Source: Aldehydirespirator sp965220645
GTDB taxonomy: Bacteria > Actinomycetota > Acidimicrobiia > Acidimicrobiales > Aldehydirespiratoraceae
DNA length: 64,000 nucleotides
Assembly: GCA_965220645.1 (NCBI GenBank)
Contig: OZ244836.1
Location: 1,674,001-1,738,000, forward strand
Direction: 5' to 3'
The first letter of the stretch is position 1, and each line of letters opens with the position of its first letter. The notes under the pieces are model-generated. The model saw only the letters and a program-made list of their open reading frames with translations. It searched no databases and was not told the origin of the DNA. A program made the translations under genes and the position numbers. Shown here piece after piece: positions 56,689 through 64,000 of the stretch.

Positions 56689-58071
56689 TCAGCCCGGTCG
56701 CCCAGACTGCATGGCTTCGGCGATGCGGCGGTGGTCTTGCAGCATCTGATCCGTTCTCGCCGACTTGAGCTGGCCGTCCTCCACCACGAGCCGGCCGGCG
56801 ACGATCGTGTGGTGCGCGGAGACCGGGCCGCAACGCAGCCACGCCTCGATCGGATCGGACCAGGCTCCCGCGAACGCGAAGCCGTCGAGCCGCCACACCG
56901 CGATGTCGCCACAGGCACCCACTGTCAGCTCGCCGATCTCTCCAGTCCGTCCCAGGCAGCCGGCTCCGCCGCGGGTCGCCATCTCCAGCGTCTCACGAGC
57001 GGTGAACAAGCCGCCCCGGCCAGCCTGGCCGTCTCGCAGGCGGGCCATGAGCATGGCGTTGCGGGCCTCGCTCCACATCGACCCGGAGTCGGCCGACGCG
57101 GAGCCGTCGACGCCGAGGCCCACCGGCACCCCCGCAGCCCGCAGTTCTCGCACCGGCGCCATCCCCGCGCCCAGGATCATGTTGGAACTCGGGCAGTGGG
57201 CCACACCAGTGCCCCAGCGGCCCAGCCGGGAGATCTCGGCGGGGTTGGGCTGCACACAGTGGGCGATCCAGGACCGGTTGGTGCCCCAGCCGCAGTGCTC
57301 GAAGTAGTCCACCGGGCGCATGCCGAACGTCTCCAGGCAGAAGCCGTCCTCACCGATGTCCTCGGCCAGGTGGGTGTGCAAGCGCACGTCCAGGCGCTCG
57401 GCCAGCTCGGCCGTGGCCGTCATCAGCTCGGTCGATACCGAGAACGGCGAGCACGGCGCCAGCCCGATGCGCACCATCGCACCAGGCGAAGGGTCGTGGT
57501 GGGCGGCCACCAGGCGCTCTGAGTCGGCCAGGATCACGTCGTCGGTCTGCACCGTCGAATCGGGGGGCAGGCCGCCGTCCTTGGTGCTGAGCGACATCGA
57601 GCCCCGGGTCGGGTGGAAGCGAACCCCGAGGTCGACCGCGGCCTCGATCTCGGCCGAGATCAGGTCGCCGCCGCTGGCCGGGTGGACGTAAAGGTGGTCG
57701 GTGCTGGTCGTGCATCCGCTCAGGGCCAGCTCGGCCAGACCCACCCAGGCCGACACGTGGGCGGCCTCCTCGTCGAGCCGGGCCCACAGCGGGTAGAGCG
57801 TCTGCAGCCAGTCGAACAGGGTGCCGTCGAGGGCAGGGCGAAAGGCTCGGGTCAGGTTCTGGTAGAGGTGGTGGTGGGTGTTGATGAGCCCCGGTGTCAC
57901 CAGGCAGTCGGTGGCGTCGACGGTGCGAGCCGCGCCGGAAGGCTCGGTACCGGCTGGCCCCATTCCCGACACCAGCCCGCCGGTGACGGCCACCCACCCA
58001 CCGGCGATCTCAGTGCCCTGAGCGTCCACGGCTGCCACGAGCCGAGCGTTGCGCACTAGAAGATCGGTCAT
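56689..58071 (-). CDS. 8-oxoguanine/guanine-type deaminase (amidohydrolase superfamily)
   Basis: 460 residues. N-terminal beta-sandwich (LLVRNARLVAAVDAQG), metal site NTHHHLYQNLTRAF, then THLAED, HC in IAHCVQPN, and the Asp in GLGVDGSASAD. The segment FRPALDGTLFDWLQTLYPLW is typical of 8-oxoguanine deaminase and related triazine/guanine aminohydrolases. Removes an amino group from a purine ring as ammonia. ATG 58071, 73 bases after the LLM gene; the short ORF in the gap is probably chance. Confidence 0.87.
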   Translation of the reverse strand: MTDLLVRNARLVAAVDAQGTEIAGGWVAVTGGLVSGMGPAGTEPSGAARTVDATDCLVTPGLINTHHHLYQNLTRAFRPALDGTLFDWLQTLYPLWARLDEEAAHVSAWVGLAELALSGCTTSTDHLYVHPASGGDLISAEIEAAVDLGVRFHPTRGSMSLSTKDGGLPPDSTVQTDDVILADSERLVAAHHDPSPGAMVRIGLAPCSPFSVSTELMTATAELAERLDVRLHTHLAEDIGEDGFCLETFGMRPVDYFEHCGWGTNRSWIAHCVQPNPAEISRLGRWGTGVAHCPSSNMILGAGMAPVRELRAAGVPVGLGVDGSASADSGSMWSEARNAMLMARLRDGQAGRGGLFTARETLEMATRGGAGCLGRTGEIGELTVGACGDIAVWRLDGFAFAGAWSDPIEAWLRCGPVSAHHTIVAGRLVVEDGQLKSARTDQMLQDHRRIAEAMQSGRPG

Positions 58072-58144
58072 CGGGTCAGCCTTCGATGGTGTCTCACCAC
58101 GCCGACGAGCACGTCGACGATGGATGAGTCTGGCGTGCGTCCGT

Positions 58145-59164
58145 TCAGATTTCCCAGTCGGCGAAGGCGTCGATCATCATCTTCGCGTCCGGCCCCAGCG
58201 GGTACAGGATCGGGGTGGTGCAACCGTTGTCGATGTAGTGGCGGACCTTGGCCCGGCACTCGTCCGCGGTGCCGGCCGCGCACAGCATCTGCACCACCTC
58301 GTCGGGCACCAGCTTGGAAGCCGCCTCCACCTGCTTGAGCGTGGCCGGCCAGGTCAGCACGGCCCGAACGTCGTCGAGCAGCGAGTCGGGCACGCCTGAG
58401 GCCTTCATGATGTGGGGCTGCTGGCCCAGGTACTGGGTGATCAGCATGCGGGCGCTGTCGAGTGCCTCGGTCCGCTCGGCCTCGGAGTCACCCGAAGCCA
58501 TCGAGCACACGATCAGCTGGGGCCGGTCCAGGTCGTCGACGGTGCGCCCGACCCGGGCCGCTCCCTCGGCCAGGTGCTCCATAGCCCGCGCGTTGTAGCT
58601 GGCCGACACCAGATAGTTGAACACCACGCCGTCGCCGATCTCACCGGTGAGAGCCATCATCTTGGCGCCGGTGGCCCCGATGTAGATGGGGACGTCCTTG
58701 GGGCGGCGCTCCTGCTGGACGTAGTCCAGTTCCACCCCGTCGAACTGCACGAACTCGCCGTCGAAGGTGACGGTCTGGTCGTTGAGAAGACCGCGGCAGG
58801 CCTCGACGATCTCGCGCATCGCCTTCAGGGGCCGCACCCGGCTCACTCCCACCTTGGAAGCGAGCGGCTCCCACCAGGCGCCGATGCCGAGGATGATCCG
58901 GCCCGGGGCCAGGTCGTCGAGGGTGGAGAAGGTGGACGCCAACCGAGCCGGGTTGCGGGTCCAGCAGTCCACCACGCCGCTGCCCACCTTGATCGTGTCG
59001 GTGACCGCGGCGAAAGCGGCCATGGGGACCACTGCGTCGCGCACCAGCCGGGAGTCGGCCTGCCAGACGGCGTCGAAGCCCTTGGCCTCGGCGTAGCGGG
59101 CCAGCTCCATCGATTCGGCGAGGGTGTGGGCGTCCTGGATGTAGAGGGCTACTGGCTGGGTCAC
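58145..59164 (-). CDS. LLM-class (luciferase-like) flavin/F420-dependent oxidoreductase
   Basis: 339 residues. Bacterial-luciferase-like TIM barrel: SMELARYAEAKGFDAVWQAD, PGRIILGIGAWWEPLASKVGV, PIYIGATGAKMMALTGEIGDGVVFN. It looks closest to the 5,10-methylene-tetrahydromethanopterin reductase-like, F420-using branch. Reduction or monooxygenation of an unknown substrate. GTG start 59164 with GGAGGAG upstream; 40 bases after the SsnA-like gene. Its presence among purine genes suggests ring oxidation, an inference. Confidence 0.88.
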   Translation of the reverse strand: MTQPVALYIQDAHTLAESMELARYAEAKGFDAVWQADSRLVRDAVVPMAAFAAVTDTIKVGSGVVDCWTRNPARLASTFSTLDDLAPGRIILGIGAWWEPLASKVGVSRVRPLKAMREIVEACRGLLNDQTVTFDGEFVQFDGVELDYVQQERRPKDVPIYIGATGAKMMALTGEIGDGVVFNYLVSASYNARAMEHLAEGAARVGRTVDDLDRPQLIVCSMASGDSEAERTEALDSARMLITQYLGQQPHIMKASGVPDSLLDDVRAVLTWPATLKQVEAASKLVPDEVVQMLCAAGTADECRAKVRHYIDNGCTTPILYPLGPDAKMMIDAFADWEI

Positions 59165-59204
59165 GGGCGTCTCCTCCTGCAGCGTGCCGGCGGCAGTATC
59201 CGCC

Positions 59205-60305
59205 TTAGGGCATTTCTTCGAGCTTGGCGAACAGTCTGGCGGCGGCCTCGGCGGACTTGGCTCTGATCTCCCGCGCGTCCACCCTCGTGGGCCGGCCGTC
59301 GCGCAGCACGGCCTCGCCGTCCACGGTCACGTCCAGGGCCCGGACCCCGGTGGTGAAGGCCAGTGACCACGGGTCCATGCGGTCGTAGGACCAGACCACC
59401 CTGTCCTCGAGGGCCTCCGGGAACAGCCGCCAGCCGGTCTCGAGCCAGCTCCATGCCGTCTCGGGTGTGGCGGTCACGTCGTCGGAGCGTTGGCATATGT
59501 AGGCCACCCGGAACTCGTCGAGCATGGCTGCGCCGATTCCATCTGTGCCCAGCGCCACCGGGTTGGTTCGGGTCGCGGGGCGGGCGTAGCCGACCGCGTT
59601 GTTCATGTTCGAGCGGGGGTTGTGCACGATCGTGCCCGGAAGGTCGCGGTCGAGGTGCACGGCGTGGACCACGAGCCAGTCGTCGCGGGCCAGCGGCTCC
59701 AGGCGGGCCCCGGCCGCGAGATCGGCCGTGCCCTCGGATACGTGGATGTGGACCCCGGTGCCGTGGTCCGCGGCCAGACCCGCGGCGGCCTCCAGCGTCT
59801 CGTCAGAGCAGGTGAATGCCGCGTGGACGCCGACATGGCCCCGTCCGCCGGCTCGCAGGAAGCGGTCGTTCTCCTCCAGGCCGGCTCTGGCACCCGCCGA
59901 TCCGTGCCGGTCCGTCACCCCGTAGGCACAGTCCACCCTCACGCCCACCTCGGCGCAGGCTCGGGCGATCACGTCCAGGGACCCTTCGATGGCGTTGGGG
60001 GATTCGTGGTGGTCGATGAGGGCGGTGGTGCCCGACTCCAGGGCCTCCAGTGCGCCGAGCTTGGCCGACCACTCGATGATGTCGAGGTCGAGGGCCCGGT
60101 CAAGGCGCCACCAGATCAGCTCCAGGATCTCCAAGAACCTCGTAGGGGTGCGGGGCGGCGCGGGCATGCCCCGGGCCAGCGCCGAGTACAGGTGGTGATG
60201 GGCACACACCATGCCCGGGGTGGTCCGGGCCGGGTCGCCCGAGTCGGCCGGGTCCGAGGGTGTCTGGCCCGCGCCAAGGCCTGCGCCGGCGGCAGGCGGG
60301 CTCAC
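59205..60305 (-). CDS. SsnA-like aminohydrolase/chlorohydrolase lacking the N-terminal beta-sandwich strands
   Basis: 366 residues if the GTG at 60305 is used; it overlaps the xanthine dehydrogenase stop as GTGA. The metal site appears early, in PGMVCAHHHLYSALARGMP (about 30-48), whereas SsnA proteins normally have about 50 more residues of beta-sandwich before it. Other motifs are intact: DHHESP, HIHVSEG, VVHAVHLD, HNPRSNMNNAVG and GTDGIGAAM. The low-complexity first 28 residues have no equivalent. Linked to selenium-dependent xanthine dehydrogenase in the pathway where SsnA is known. Confidence 0.82.
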   Translation of the reverse strand: MSPPAAGAGLGAGQTPSDPADSGDPARTTPGMVCAHHHLYSALARGMPAPPRTPTRFLEILELIWWRLDRALDLDIIEWSAKLGALEALESGTTALIDHHESPNAIEGSLDVIARACAEVGVRVDCAYGVTDRHGSAGARAGLEENDRFLRAGGRGHVGVHAAFTCSDETLEAAAGLAADHGTGVHIHVSEGTADLAAGARLEPLARDDWLVVHAVHLDRDLPGTIVHNPRSNMNNAVGYARPATRTNPVALGTDGIGAAMLDEFRVAYICQRSDDVTATPETAWSWLETGWRLFPEALEDRVVWSYDRMDPWSLAFTTGVRALDVTVDGEAVLRDGRPTRVDAREIRAKSAEAAARLFAKLEEMP

Positions 60306-62980
60306 GATTGGGGCACTACAGGCTGATGAACGTTGATGGGCAGGCGATTGCGCCACTGCCCGTCCACCTGGCGCATGGCCTCGGCCACCGCTCCGGCGGT
60401 GGGTACCAGGCCGATCTCGCCGACACCCTTGATGCCGTAGGGTGAGTCGGGCTGGGGAGCCTCGACCAGGATCACGTCCACCGGCGGCATGTCCTTGGGA
60501 CGGATTATGTCGAGGCCCCTCAACGTGTCGAAGCGGGGCCGGCCCTCTTCGTCGCAGGGAAAGTCCTCGGTCAGCGCGTACCCGAGGCCCATGTGGACGC
60601 TGCCCTCGATCTGGCCCTCGCACAGCAGCGGGTTGACGGCCCTTCCCACGTCGTGGGCGGCCACCACCTTCTCCACCTTGCCGGTCTGCGGGTCGGCGAT
60701 CACCATCTGGGCCGCATAGCCGAAGGTGGAGTGGATCACCGGGTTCTCCAGGCCGTCGCTGAGCTTGTTGGTCCAGTCCACGCGGTACTCGCCCTCGTAG
60801 TCGGTGCCGGTGAGACACCCTCCAGCCAATGCAGCCCGGCACGCGTCGGCGACCGATCCGGCTCCCATCAGCGTCCCCCGCGAGCCGGTGGTCTGGCCGG
60901 CGCCCAACTCCCGGCTGGTGTCGACGTAGACCCTTACCTGGTCGGGGCGCACCCCCAGTTCTTCCACCGCCACCTGCAGGGCCACCGTGTGCACGCCTTG
61001 GCCCATCTCCGTCCAGCAGTGACGCACCTCGACGACGGTGTCGGGCCCTGCCGGGGTTCCGGCCGGGTGCGCAGCATCGGCCACGAAGTGAACCACGGCC
61101 TTGCTGATTTCCTTGAACCCGTTGCCCAGACCTGAGTTCTTGAGGCCCAGCCCGAGCCCGACGGCCTTTCCGGCCGCGATCGCCTCGTCGTAGGCCGGCT
61201 TGATGGCCTCCAGGCACTCCATCGCACCGAGGCTGCCGCCGTCCATGATCTGGCCGGGACCCCAGACGGCGCCGGGGTACACCGCGTTGCGGCGTCGGAT
61301 CTCCCAGCCGCTGATCCCCACCGCCTCGGCCAGGCGGTCCAGCGCACCCTCCATGGCGAACTGGGCCTGGTTGGCTCCAAACCCCCGGAAGGCCCCGCAC
61401 ACGCTGTTGTTGGTGCGGGCCGCCACCGCTTCGACATCCACGACCGGCACCACGTAGGGGCCGCAGGCGTGGCCGGCCGCTCGCTCAAGCACCTTCATCC
61501 CCACCGAGGCGTAGGGACCGGAGTCACCCAGCATCCGGGTCCGCAGGGCGGTGAGCCGCCCCTCGGCGTCGCAGGCCGCGGCCAACTCGATACGCACCGG
61601 GTGCCGCTTGGGATGCACCAGCAGCGACTCCTCGCGCGAGAACGTCGTCTTGACGGGACGGTCCAGCAGCCAGGCCGCCAGCGCAGTCTGGGTTTGATTC
61701 GAGCAGTCCTCCTTGCCCCCGAAGGCGCCGCCGTTGGAGACCAGTTCCGCCCAGACGCGGCTGTTGTCGATCCCGAGCACGGCCGCCACCTGGTCGCGGT
61801 CGTCCCACACGCCCTGTCCGCCGGAGTACACGTCCAGGCCGCGCTCGCCGTCGGTGACCTTGGGCACGGCCAGGGTCGACTCGGGCTCCAGGAAGGCCTG
61901 CTCCACTCGCTGGGTCTGGAACGTCTCCCGCACGATGTGGGCCGATCCCGCCAGGGCATCGGACACATCGCCGCCCCGGGTGTAGGTCGACACCGACAGG
62001 ACGTTGCCGTCCAGTCCCCACACCGCGTCCTCGGCACCGTCGGCTACGGCCGCGGCCGGGTCGGTGATCGGGGCCAGCGGCTCGTAGCCCACCTCGACCA
62101 GCTCCGCGGCTCGGCGAGCCGCCTCCCTGCTGTCGGCCACCACCAAGGCCATGATGTCGCCCAAATACGACGTGCGGCCTCCTACCGGGATGAACACCGG
62201 CCAGTCCTTGTGGATCAGCCCGATGCGCAGGTCGCCCGGCACGTCGGCCCCGGTGAACACGGCCACCACTCCGGGCTCGGCCTCGGCCCGGCTGGTGTCG
62301 ATCGAGATCACGTCGGCCCGGGCATGCTCGGCCAGGTGCACCGCACCGTGAAGCATTCCCGGGGCCGTCATGTCGTCGATGTAGAGCTTGTCGCCCATTG
62401 TGAGTTCGGTCGACTCGTAGCGGGCGGCTCGGGATCCAACGCCCCGGGCGATCTCAACTGCGGTGCCGTCGGATCCGGTCAGCCCGTCGGCACCAGTAGC
62501 CAGCATCTCCACTGCGTCGAGGATCTTGAGGTACCCGGTGCAGCGGCACAGGTGCGCTCCCAGATGGCGGGAGGCCTGCTCGCGGGTGAGGTTGGCGCCG
62601 TTGCGGTCGATCAGGGCCTTGACCCGCATCACGATGCCCGGCGTGCAGAAGCCGCATTGCACCGCCCCCGCGGCGCCGAAAGCGGCCGCGTAGCGGTGGC
62701 GCTCCTCGGCGCTCAGTCCCTCGGGGGTGACTATCTCCGCACCCTGGGCCTTCGCCAGGGGGATCTGGCACGCCACCCGGGCCTTGCCGTTGAGGAGAAC
62801 CGTGCAGCAGCCGCACTGGCCCGATGGGGAGCAGCCGTCCTTGGCCGCAATCAGCCTCAGCTCTTCCCGCAGGGCGGCGAGCAGGTGGGGATGGTCACCG
62901 ACGCGCACCGTTGCGCCGTTGCACACGAACTCCGTCACCGTCGGCGCGGCAGATGCGATCCGTTCCTGGAGATCAGTCAT
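60302..62980 (-). CDS. Xanthine dehydrogenase, two-domain (2Fe-2S plus molybdopterin), selenium-dependent type
   Basis: 892 residues from ATG 62980. N-terminal two [2Fe-2S] clusters: CSPSGQCGCC (50-59) with Cys71, then CGFC (109-112) and CRC (145-147). The molybdenum-binding part follows (about 205-892) with GGAFGGKED, GAFRGFGANQAQFAMEG and GIKGVGEIGLVPTAGAVAEAM. The FAD domain of classical XDH is absent. This domain set plus the adjacent SsnA-like gene matches the Se-dependent molybdenum hydroxylase group; no in-frame TGA selenocysteine codon is present (the group uses labile selenium). Hydroxylates purines or related heterocycles. Confidence 0.9.
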   Translation of the reverse strand: MTDLQERIASAAPTVTEFVCNGATVRVGDHPHLLAALREELRLIAAKDGCSPSGQCGCCTVLLNGKARVACQIPLAKAQGAEIVTPEGLSAEERHRYAAAFGAAGAVQCGFCTPGIVMRVKALIDRNGANLTREQASRHLGAHLCRCTGYLKILDAVEMLATGADGLTGSDGTAVEIARGVGSRAARYESTELTMGDKLYIDDMTAPGMLHGAVHLAEHARADVISIDTSRAEAEPGVVAVFTGADVPGDLRIGLIHKDWPVFIPVGGRTSYLGDIMALVVADSREAARRAAELVEVGYEPLAPITDPAAAVADGAEDAVWGLDGNVLSVSTYTRGGDVSDALAGSAHIVRETFQTQRVEQAFLEPESTLAVPKVTDGERGLDVYSGGQGVWDDRDQVAAVLGIDNSRVWAELVSNGGAFGGKEDCSNQTQTALAAWLLDRPVKTTFSREESLLVHPKRHPVRIELAAACDAEGRLTALRTRMLGDSGPYASVGMKVLERAAGHACGPYVVPVVDVEAVAARTNNSVCGAFRGFGANQAQFAMEGALDRLAEAVGISGWEIRRRNAVYPGAVWGPGQIMDGGSLGAMECLEAIKPAYDEAIAAGKAVGLGLGLKNSGLGNGFKEISKAVVHFVADAAHPAGTPAGPDTVVEVRHCWTEMGQGVHTVALQVAVEELGVRPDQVRVYVDTSRELGAGQTTGSRGTLMGAGSVADACRAALAGGCLTGTDYEGEYRVDWTNKLSDGLENPVIHSTFGYAAQMVIADPQTGKVEKVVAAHDVGRAVNPLLCEGQIEGSVHMGLGYALTEDFPCDEEGRPRFDTLRGLDIIRPKDMPPVDVILVEAPQPDSPYGIKGVGEIGLVPTAGAVAEAMRQVDGQWRNRLPINVHQPVVPQS

Positions 62981-63098
62981 GGCTGCGTACGTCTCCCCAT
63001 GCTTGCACAATACACAAGTTCACCCCCCAGTCTCACACAAAGTTTGTTCCTAGAGGTCTAGCTGCCGGCCTCGTCCGGTCGGCCGTGGAAAATCCGGG

Positions 63099-64000
63099 TC
63101 AGGCGTCCACCGTGACTGTGACGGTGTGCCATCCCTCGGCGCCGTTGGGGGCCGGATCGACTGGCTCCCCGCTCTGGGTGATGCCGTCACCGTCGGTGGC
63201 CCGCACCTGGATCCGGTGCCGGCCCTCGCTGGGAGTCCACTCGCGGTGCCACTGCACCCAACTCTCGTCGCCCAGGGCCTCGCCCAGCTCGCAGGGCAGC
63301 CATCCCTCGTTGTCGATGTTGACCTCGACCCGCTCGATGCCTCGGGTCGGTGCCCAGGCGATGCCGGCGACCGGCGTGGTTTGACCGGCGACCAGCCCGC
63401 GGCCGGCGTCGGGCACGTCGATGCGGCTCTGGGTCTTCATCGGTCCTTCCTTGGACCAGCCCCGGGGCACCCAGTAGCCGTCGAAACCGTCCCAGGTGGT
63501 GAGCTCGATCTCGTCGATCCACTTCACCGCCGAGACGTAGCCGTAGAGGCCGGCCACCACCAGCCGGGCCGGGAACCCGTGGTTTGTCGGCAGGAACTCT
63601 CCGTTCATGCCGATGGCCAGGACGGCGTTGCGCCCGTCGTACACCAGTGGAGTCGGGAAGCCGGCCGTCCAGTCGTCCACCGAGCGCCCCACCACCTGGT
63701 CGGCGCCGGCCTGAACCCCGGCTCGGTCCAGCAGCACCGACAGCGGGACCCCTGTCCAGATCGCGTTGCCCACCAGGTTGCCGCCCACCCGGTTCGACAC
63801 GCACGACAGGGTGATCACGTAGTCGGAGAGGTCCATGGCCTGGATCTCTTCGAAGGAGATTTCATAGGGGTTGTCGACCATTCCGGTGAAGCGCAGCCGC
63901 CAACTGGACGGGTCGACCTGCGGCACCTGGCCGAACGCGGTGTCGATCCGGTAGAAGCTGTCGTTGGGTGTCACGTACGACGCGATGCCGGCCACGTCGT
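63099..64000 (-). CDS. Sulfite-oxidase-family molybdopterin oxidoreductase, N-terminus cut by window edge
   Basis: About 300 codons are visible; the frame continues past 64000. Moco-binding Cys in TLSCVSNRVGGNLVGNAIW, GFPARLVVAGLYGYVSAVKW and a C-terminal Mo-co dimerisation domain (VEVNIDNEGWLPCEL, WVQWHREWTP). Homologues in actinobacteria often have membrane helices before this domain, which would lie outside the window. The GTG near 63995 is not taken as start because the family alignment continues upstream. Acts on sulfite or an unknown oxyanion/heterocycle. Confidence 0.92.
   Translation of the reverse strand, partial: DVAGIASYVTPNDSFYRIDTAFGQVPQVDPSSWRLRFTGMVDNPYEISFEEIQAMDLSDYVITLSCVSNRVGGNLVGNAIWTGVPLSVLLDRAGVQAGADQVVGRSVDDWTAGFPTPLVYDGRNAVLAIGMNGEFLPTNHGFPARLVVAGLYGYVSAVKWIDEIELTTWDGFDGYWVPRGWSKEGPMKTQSRIDVPDAGRGLVAGQTTPVAGIAWAPTRGIERVEVNIDNEGWLPCELGEALGDESWVQWHREWTPSEGRHRIQVRATDGDGITQSGEPVDPAPNGAEGWHTVTVTVDA

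Noticed and set aside
58069..58113. 14-codon ORF between LLM and deaminase genes ending on the deaminase ATG
   Set aside because: No SD and no similarity to the gene start; it is the tail of an arginine-rich shadow frame.
60306..61400. N-terminal extension of the SsnA-like frame inside the xanthine dehydrogenase gene
   Set aside because: The extension is Gly/Arg-rich and lies antisense-free but in another frame of a clear XDH coding region; the GTG at 60305 with GTGA overlap is a better start.
60302..62980. Selenocysteine in the xanthine dehydrogenase
   Set aside because: No in-frame TGA before the natural stop; selenium in this enzyme group is a labile cofactor ligand.
62977..63000. Seven-codon ORF (MGRRTQP) ending on the XDH start
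   Set aside because: ATGA overlap is present but there is no SD, no copied start and no upstream partner gene on this strand. Treated as chance.
30072..64000. Insertion sequences or integrase/phage genes bounding the accessory region
   Set aside because: No transposase, integrase or terminal inverted repeats were recognised, so horizontal transfer of the island is not supported by visible mobile elements.

Overview
This is a high-GC window of actinobacterial type. A class A penicillin-binding protein, tyrS and an rrn operon sit next to a long accessory region of transport and catabolic genes. The 16S/23S sequences, a 23S rRNA with an extra segment where Actinobacteriota carry their helix-54 insertion, F420/FMN-type oxidoreductases, GTG starts and probable leaderless promoters all fit Actinobacteriota. 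My best guess is class Acidimicrobiia; this rests on 16S character and gene style, not on a search. No IS element, prophage, CRISPR array or tRNA gene was found.

Layout. 1-9304 is a housekeeping block: class A PBP (cut by the left edge), divergent tyrS, a complete 16S-23S-5S operon with long RNase III-type processing stems and a terminator, then a TPR protein. 9321-15812 is central metabolism: an SAF-type dehydrogenase with a PhyH dioxygenase, a class I FBP aldolase (fbaB) and a two-subunit 2-oxoacid:ferredoxin oxidoreductase (korAB). 15870-24245 holds a flavin/F420 split-barrel protein, an SDR, a cupin, a VOC protein, two SnoaL-like proteins, a zinc alcohol dehydrogenase, a three-gene type-I-binding-protein sugar ABC transporter and an EthD protein. 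This looks like a transporter-linked catabolic cluster with unknown substrate. 24258-29930 (minus) is a MalEFG-type sugar importer without its own ATPase, with a Gfo/Idh dehydrogenase and an unrecognised TIM-barrel-like protein. 30072-49698 mixes a complete Dpp/Opp-type importer (genes A, C, B, D on minus, F on plus) with two CocE-type hydrolases, an enolase-superfamily racemase/OSBS-like enzyme, an N-terminal-nucleophile hydrolase, two aminotransferases, amidohydrolase and alpha/beta-hydrolase genes, SDRs, two more split-barrel paralogues and a HicBA toxin-antitoxin pair. 49734-55120 is a tight plus-strand operon: M20 peptidase, RraA-like protein, free-standing lipoyl carrier, SDR and a fused E1 alpha-beta. 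55223-64000 (minus) has a bicupin, a phosphoribosyltransferase, an 8-oxoguanine/guanine-type deaminase, an LLM monooxygenase, an SsnA-like aminohydrolase, a Se-dependent-type xanthine dehydrogenase and a sulfite-oxidase-type molybdoenzyme cut by the right edge. It reads as purine/heterocycle catabolism.

The most unusual signal is not a gene family. At least eight junctions carry very small ORFs whose stop codon overlaps the next gene's start (ATGA, GTGA or TGATG), and several also begin on the previous gene's stop. In at least three cases the mini-ORF is a recognisable duplication of the downstream gene's own start region: two to three 17-bp units before korB, a 74-bp unit repeated before the dppB-like gene, and a partial copy before the fused E1. 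Weaker start mimicry occurs before a CocE gene, an aminotransferase and the dppD-like gene. This suggests recurrent duplication of translation-initiation regions that preserves stop-start coupling.
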